From Deltaproteobacteria bacterium (GTDB lineage Bacteria; JAEEML01): a DNA stretch of 8,923 nucleotides. Within the stretch, counting starts at the first letter, position 1. Every line of letters starts with the position of its first letter. Below, piece by piece: positions 7,733-8,923 of this stretch. The notes under the pieces are model-generated. The model had not been told where the DNA came from, made no database searches, and was given only the letters and a program-made list of their open reading frames with translations. The position numbers and the translations under genes were made by a program. The stretch lies in the NCBI GenBank assembly GCA_016283195.1, contig JAEEML010000151.1:1-8923 (forward strand), read 5' to 3'.

Positions 7733-7745
7733 CCCCATAATGGGG
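7733..7745. promoter_or_regulatory. Perfect 13-bp dyad just upstream of the rseP ribosome binding site
   Basis: CCCCATAATGGGG is a perfect inverted repeat around a single central base, 2 bases upstream of the rseP GAGGAG. In RNA it could form four G-C pairs with a five-base loop. It also lies at the start expected from the candidate promoter at 7753-7779. It may be an operator or a 5'-end hairpin; chance cannot be excluded at this length. Confidence 0.4.
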
Positions 7746-7752
7746 CCTTTTA

Positions 7753-7779
7753 TCTATACTCAAGAGTTCTGATTGGCAA
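7753..7779 (-). promoter_or_regulatory. Weak candidate promoter for rseP
   Basis: TTGCCA (7774-7779, five of six consensus) and TATAGA (7753-7758, four of six) are separated by 15 bases, shorter than the preferred 16-18. This is the best pair I see in the 155-base gap before rseP, which otherwise shows no terminator or RNA gene. Confidence 0.25.
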
Positions 7780-7978
7780 CAAAAGAAAATAATTTCAGGC
7801 GTAACATACCTATTTCGCTACCTAGGAAGCTAAGAGATTATAAAGCAGCACCGCGGATCTTTGGGCTACCTGATTAAATGGTTAGGGCTTTTAATTGGGC
7901 AATAGAGAGGCCTGTGTATTTGGCAATAAGGTCAAAACTAAGACCATCTCTTAGCATATTGCAAGCGGTCTCCAGTTT

Positions 7979-8086
7979 GGCTTTTTCCATGCCTTTTTCC
8001 ATGCCTTTTTCCATGCCTTTTTCCATGCCTTTTTCCATGCCTTTTTCCATGCCCTTTTCCATGCCCTTTTCCATGCCCTTTTCCAT
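7979..8086 (-). repeat. Nine tandem 12-bp repeats coding for Met-Glu-Lys-Gly
   Basis: Nine contiguous 12-bp units encode eight MEKG and a final MEKA. The three promoter-proximal units use AAG for Lys and the rest use AAA, so two homogenised sub-blocks are visible. Lys/Gly/Glu-rich repeats are common before the C-terminal helix in this nuclease family. The unit is a multiple of three, so copy changes alter length without breaking the frame. Confidence 0.97.
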
Positions 8087-8325
8087 CATCGCCGCCATGC
8101 TTGATCTTCTATCTATATCGGCCATTTCTTCCTGAAATTGCTTGGCCCAGCGTAACCTGTCACCACTCATATAGGTAAGTACAAATTCGGCAGCCATGAT
8201 GCCCTCCTCTTTTTTGGCAAGGTCTTTAATGGTAGCTATTTTATTAGGATTATCGGCTTCTTTCAAAAAGATGCCCCAATTTTCCAGCGCTGAATTGGCA
8301 GAAAGGTCGGCCTCTTTGCCAGCCA

Positions 8326-8332
8326 GTTTGGG
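8326..8332 (-). other. Slippery heptamer C CCA AAC at the frame junction of the Rpn-type gene
   Basis: The heptamer fits the X XXY YYZ rule in the first reading frame (codons 94-95 from the ATG at 8610). A -1 slip would move ribosomes onto CCC AAA, exactly the frame of the C-terminal part, giving a product of about 245 residues. Four bases later an imperfect hairpin can be drawn (TGGCAAAG pairing with CTTTCTGCCA, with a bulge). The heptamer itself is certain; use as a frameshift site is speculative. Confidence 0.25.
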
Positions 8333-8634
8333 CAGCGATCGTAACGCAAGCCGCGCTCATCAGGGTAATCGGCAGGAGCTTCACTGGGCAAAAGGTTTAC
8401 TTTGGTGATTTTGCGCTCAGTGGCCGCTTCCAGAAATGAGCGCAGAGCTGTTTTTGATTCTGGTGTGTTTTGAGTAAAAATGGCTTTAAAAGTAGAATCA
8501 AAGCGCGGATTTAAGAGCGCACCGGTGCCGGCGCTGGCAATATAAGCCTCTTCTTCAGGGGTAAGCGCCGGTAATTCTTGAACCTTATTGAGTTTTCTAC
8601 GAGAAGCCATAAATACCTCCATCTCGTGAGAAAT

Positions 8635-8664
8635 ATTTTAGCACAATGCTGGCTTAGTGGCCAA
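8635..8664 (-). promoter_or_regulatory. Candidate extended -10 promoter of the Rpn-type gene
   Basis: TTGGCC (8659-8664, four of six consensus) and TAAAAT (8635-8640, five of six) are separated by 18 bases, with a TG one base upstream of the -10 box. Transcription would start near 8628, placing the GGAGG site at 8616-8620 in a short leader before the ATG at 8610. Confidence 0.45.
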
Positions 8665-8689
8665 GTCTAAGTTGGGTGGCGCGCGGTTT

Positions 8690-8708
8690 TTAGTTAGTTA
8701 GTTAGTTA
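8690..8708. repeat. Short TTAG tandem repeat
   Basis: Four full TTAG units plus a partial fifth (ending TTAC) lie in the 202-base gap between the histidine kinase stop and the Rpn-type gene. Apart from this, the promoter candidate at 8635-8664 and a lone perfect TATAAT on the minus strand (8746-8751, no matching -35 box), I see nothing else in that gap. Confidence 0.85.
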
Positions 8709-8806
8709 CTTTTCTTACACAGCGCACGGAAAGGCTTCCTATATTATTATAAAGGTTATTCTAACGATGATGTTTGCTTTCCGAAAGTCAAAAAAGCAAT
8801 CAGGTT

Positions 8807-8823
8807 AGCCGCTTAAAGCAGCT
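8807..8823 (-). terminator. Weak hairpin at the end of the histidine kinase gene
   Basis: AGCTGC and GCGGCT can pair over six positions (one G-U) around TTTAA, overlapping the stop codon. A run of six T (8790-8795 on the minus strand) follows only after 11 further bases, too far for a classical intrinsic terminator, so function is doubtful. Confidence 0.18.
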
Positions 8824-8923
8824 TTTGTTGCAAAGCAGTCGGTGTCTCTCCGGGAGCGGTGCGAGCATCACCCGGCGATTCAATAGGCCAGTACACAGTA
8901 AAACGCGCTCCTCCGAGGGGAGC
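8813..8923 (-). CDS. Sensor histidine kinase, C-terminal end (5' part outside window)
   Basis: Only the last 36 codons and the stop are visible. The segment PLGGARFTVYWPI is the characteristic end of the HATPase_c domain of two-component sensor kinases, where the final Gly-rich turn and beta strand close the ATP-binding fold (compare the common G-[AG]-x-F-x-[VI]-x-[LFW]-P). About 20 further residues, rich in Pro, Thr and Ala (ESPGDARTAPGETPTALQQK), form a disordered tail. An intact protein would autophosphorylate on His and pass phosphate to a response regulator. The response regulator at 5926-4328 is on the same strand, but rseP and the Rpn-type gene lie between, so pairing is only a possibility. 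Sensor type and membrane topology cannot be judged. Confidence 0.75.
   Translation of the reverse strand, partial: APLGGARFTVYWPIESPGDARTAPGETPTALQQKLL

Larger units (their letters stand above)
7874..8610 (-). pseudogene. Rpn/PD-(D/E)XK nuclease family (transposase-like) gene with internal deletion and frameshift
   Basis: Both ends belong to the Rpn/PDDEXK nuclease family (TIGR01784-like): an N-terminal part with LLNPRFDSTFKAIFTQNTPE, ALRSFLEAATERKI and ERGLRYD, and a C-terminal part with LPKLAGKEADL, NWGIFLKEADNPNKIATIKD, KKEEGIMAAE, a MEKG repeat tract, and MLRDGLSFDLIAKYTGLSIA. In intact relatives roughly 130-150 residues separate RYD from the LPKL region and carry the nuclease core, including the Asp and ExQ-type residues; they are absent here. 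The two parts are also in different frames: the first continues out of frame to a stop near 8263, while the second is open from upstream of 8332 to the stop at 7874. I read this as an internal deletion of non-triplet length, leaving a catalytically dead remnant. GGAGG lies 5 bases before the ATG at 8610 and a promoter candidate precedes it, so it may still be expressed. The missing size is from memory of the family, not an alignment. Confidence 0.82.

Overview
The window comes from a Gram-negative bacterium, most likely a deltaproteobacterium (Desulfobacterota in the newer naming). This is inferred from the CpoB/YbgF-like and PEGA lipoproteins, and from a response regulator whose receiver and conserved C-terminal 'AWEVVP' helix resemble a family I know from Geobacter-type deltaproteobacteria. 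Species cannot be told. Every gene is on the minus strand, so transcription runs from high to low coordinates. Coding density is high and no intergenic gap exceeds about 200 bases.

In transcription order: (1) 8923-8813, the last 36 codons of a sensor histidine kinase; (2) 8610-7874, a broken Rpn/PD-(D/E)XK-nuclease family gene that has lost its catalytic middle, changes frame, and carries nine 12-bp repeats near its 3' end; (3) 7718-6039, an RseP-type site-2 protease with three PDZ-like domains; (4) 5926-4328, an unusual response regulator with a normal-sized receiver, a roughly 370-residue Pro-Val-Ala-dominated linker built from 9-bp repeats in two higher-order arrangements, and a short conserved C-terminal helix; (5) 4265-1485, valyl-tRNA synthetase; (6) 1466-648, a PEGA-domain probable lipoprotein; (7) 558-1, the N-terminal part of a coiled-coil/TPR lipoprotein resembling CpoB.

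valS and the PEGA gene are 18 bases apart and are probably cotranscribed, with the TPR lipoprotein gene following after 89 bases. RseP and the two lipoproteins share an envelope theme. The kinase and the response regulator could be partners, but nothing in the sequence proves it. Core housekeeping genes surround one decayed mobile-type gene.

I see no RNA gene, CRISPR array, complete insertion sequence or integrated element. The strongest points for a second look are the repeat-expanded response regulator and the deletion/frame junction in the Rpn-type gene, where a canonical -1 slippery heptamer sits exactly where the two frames would join.
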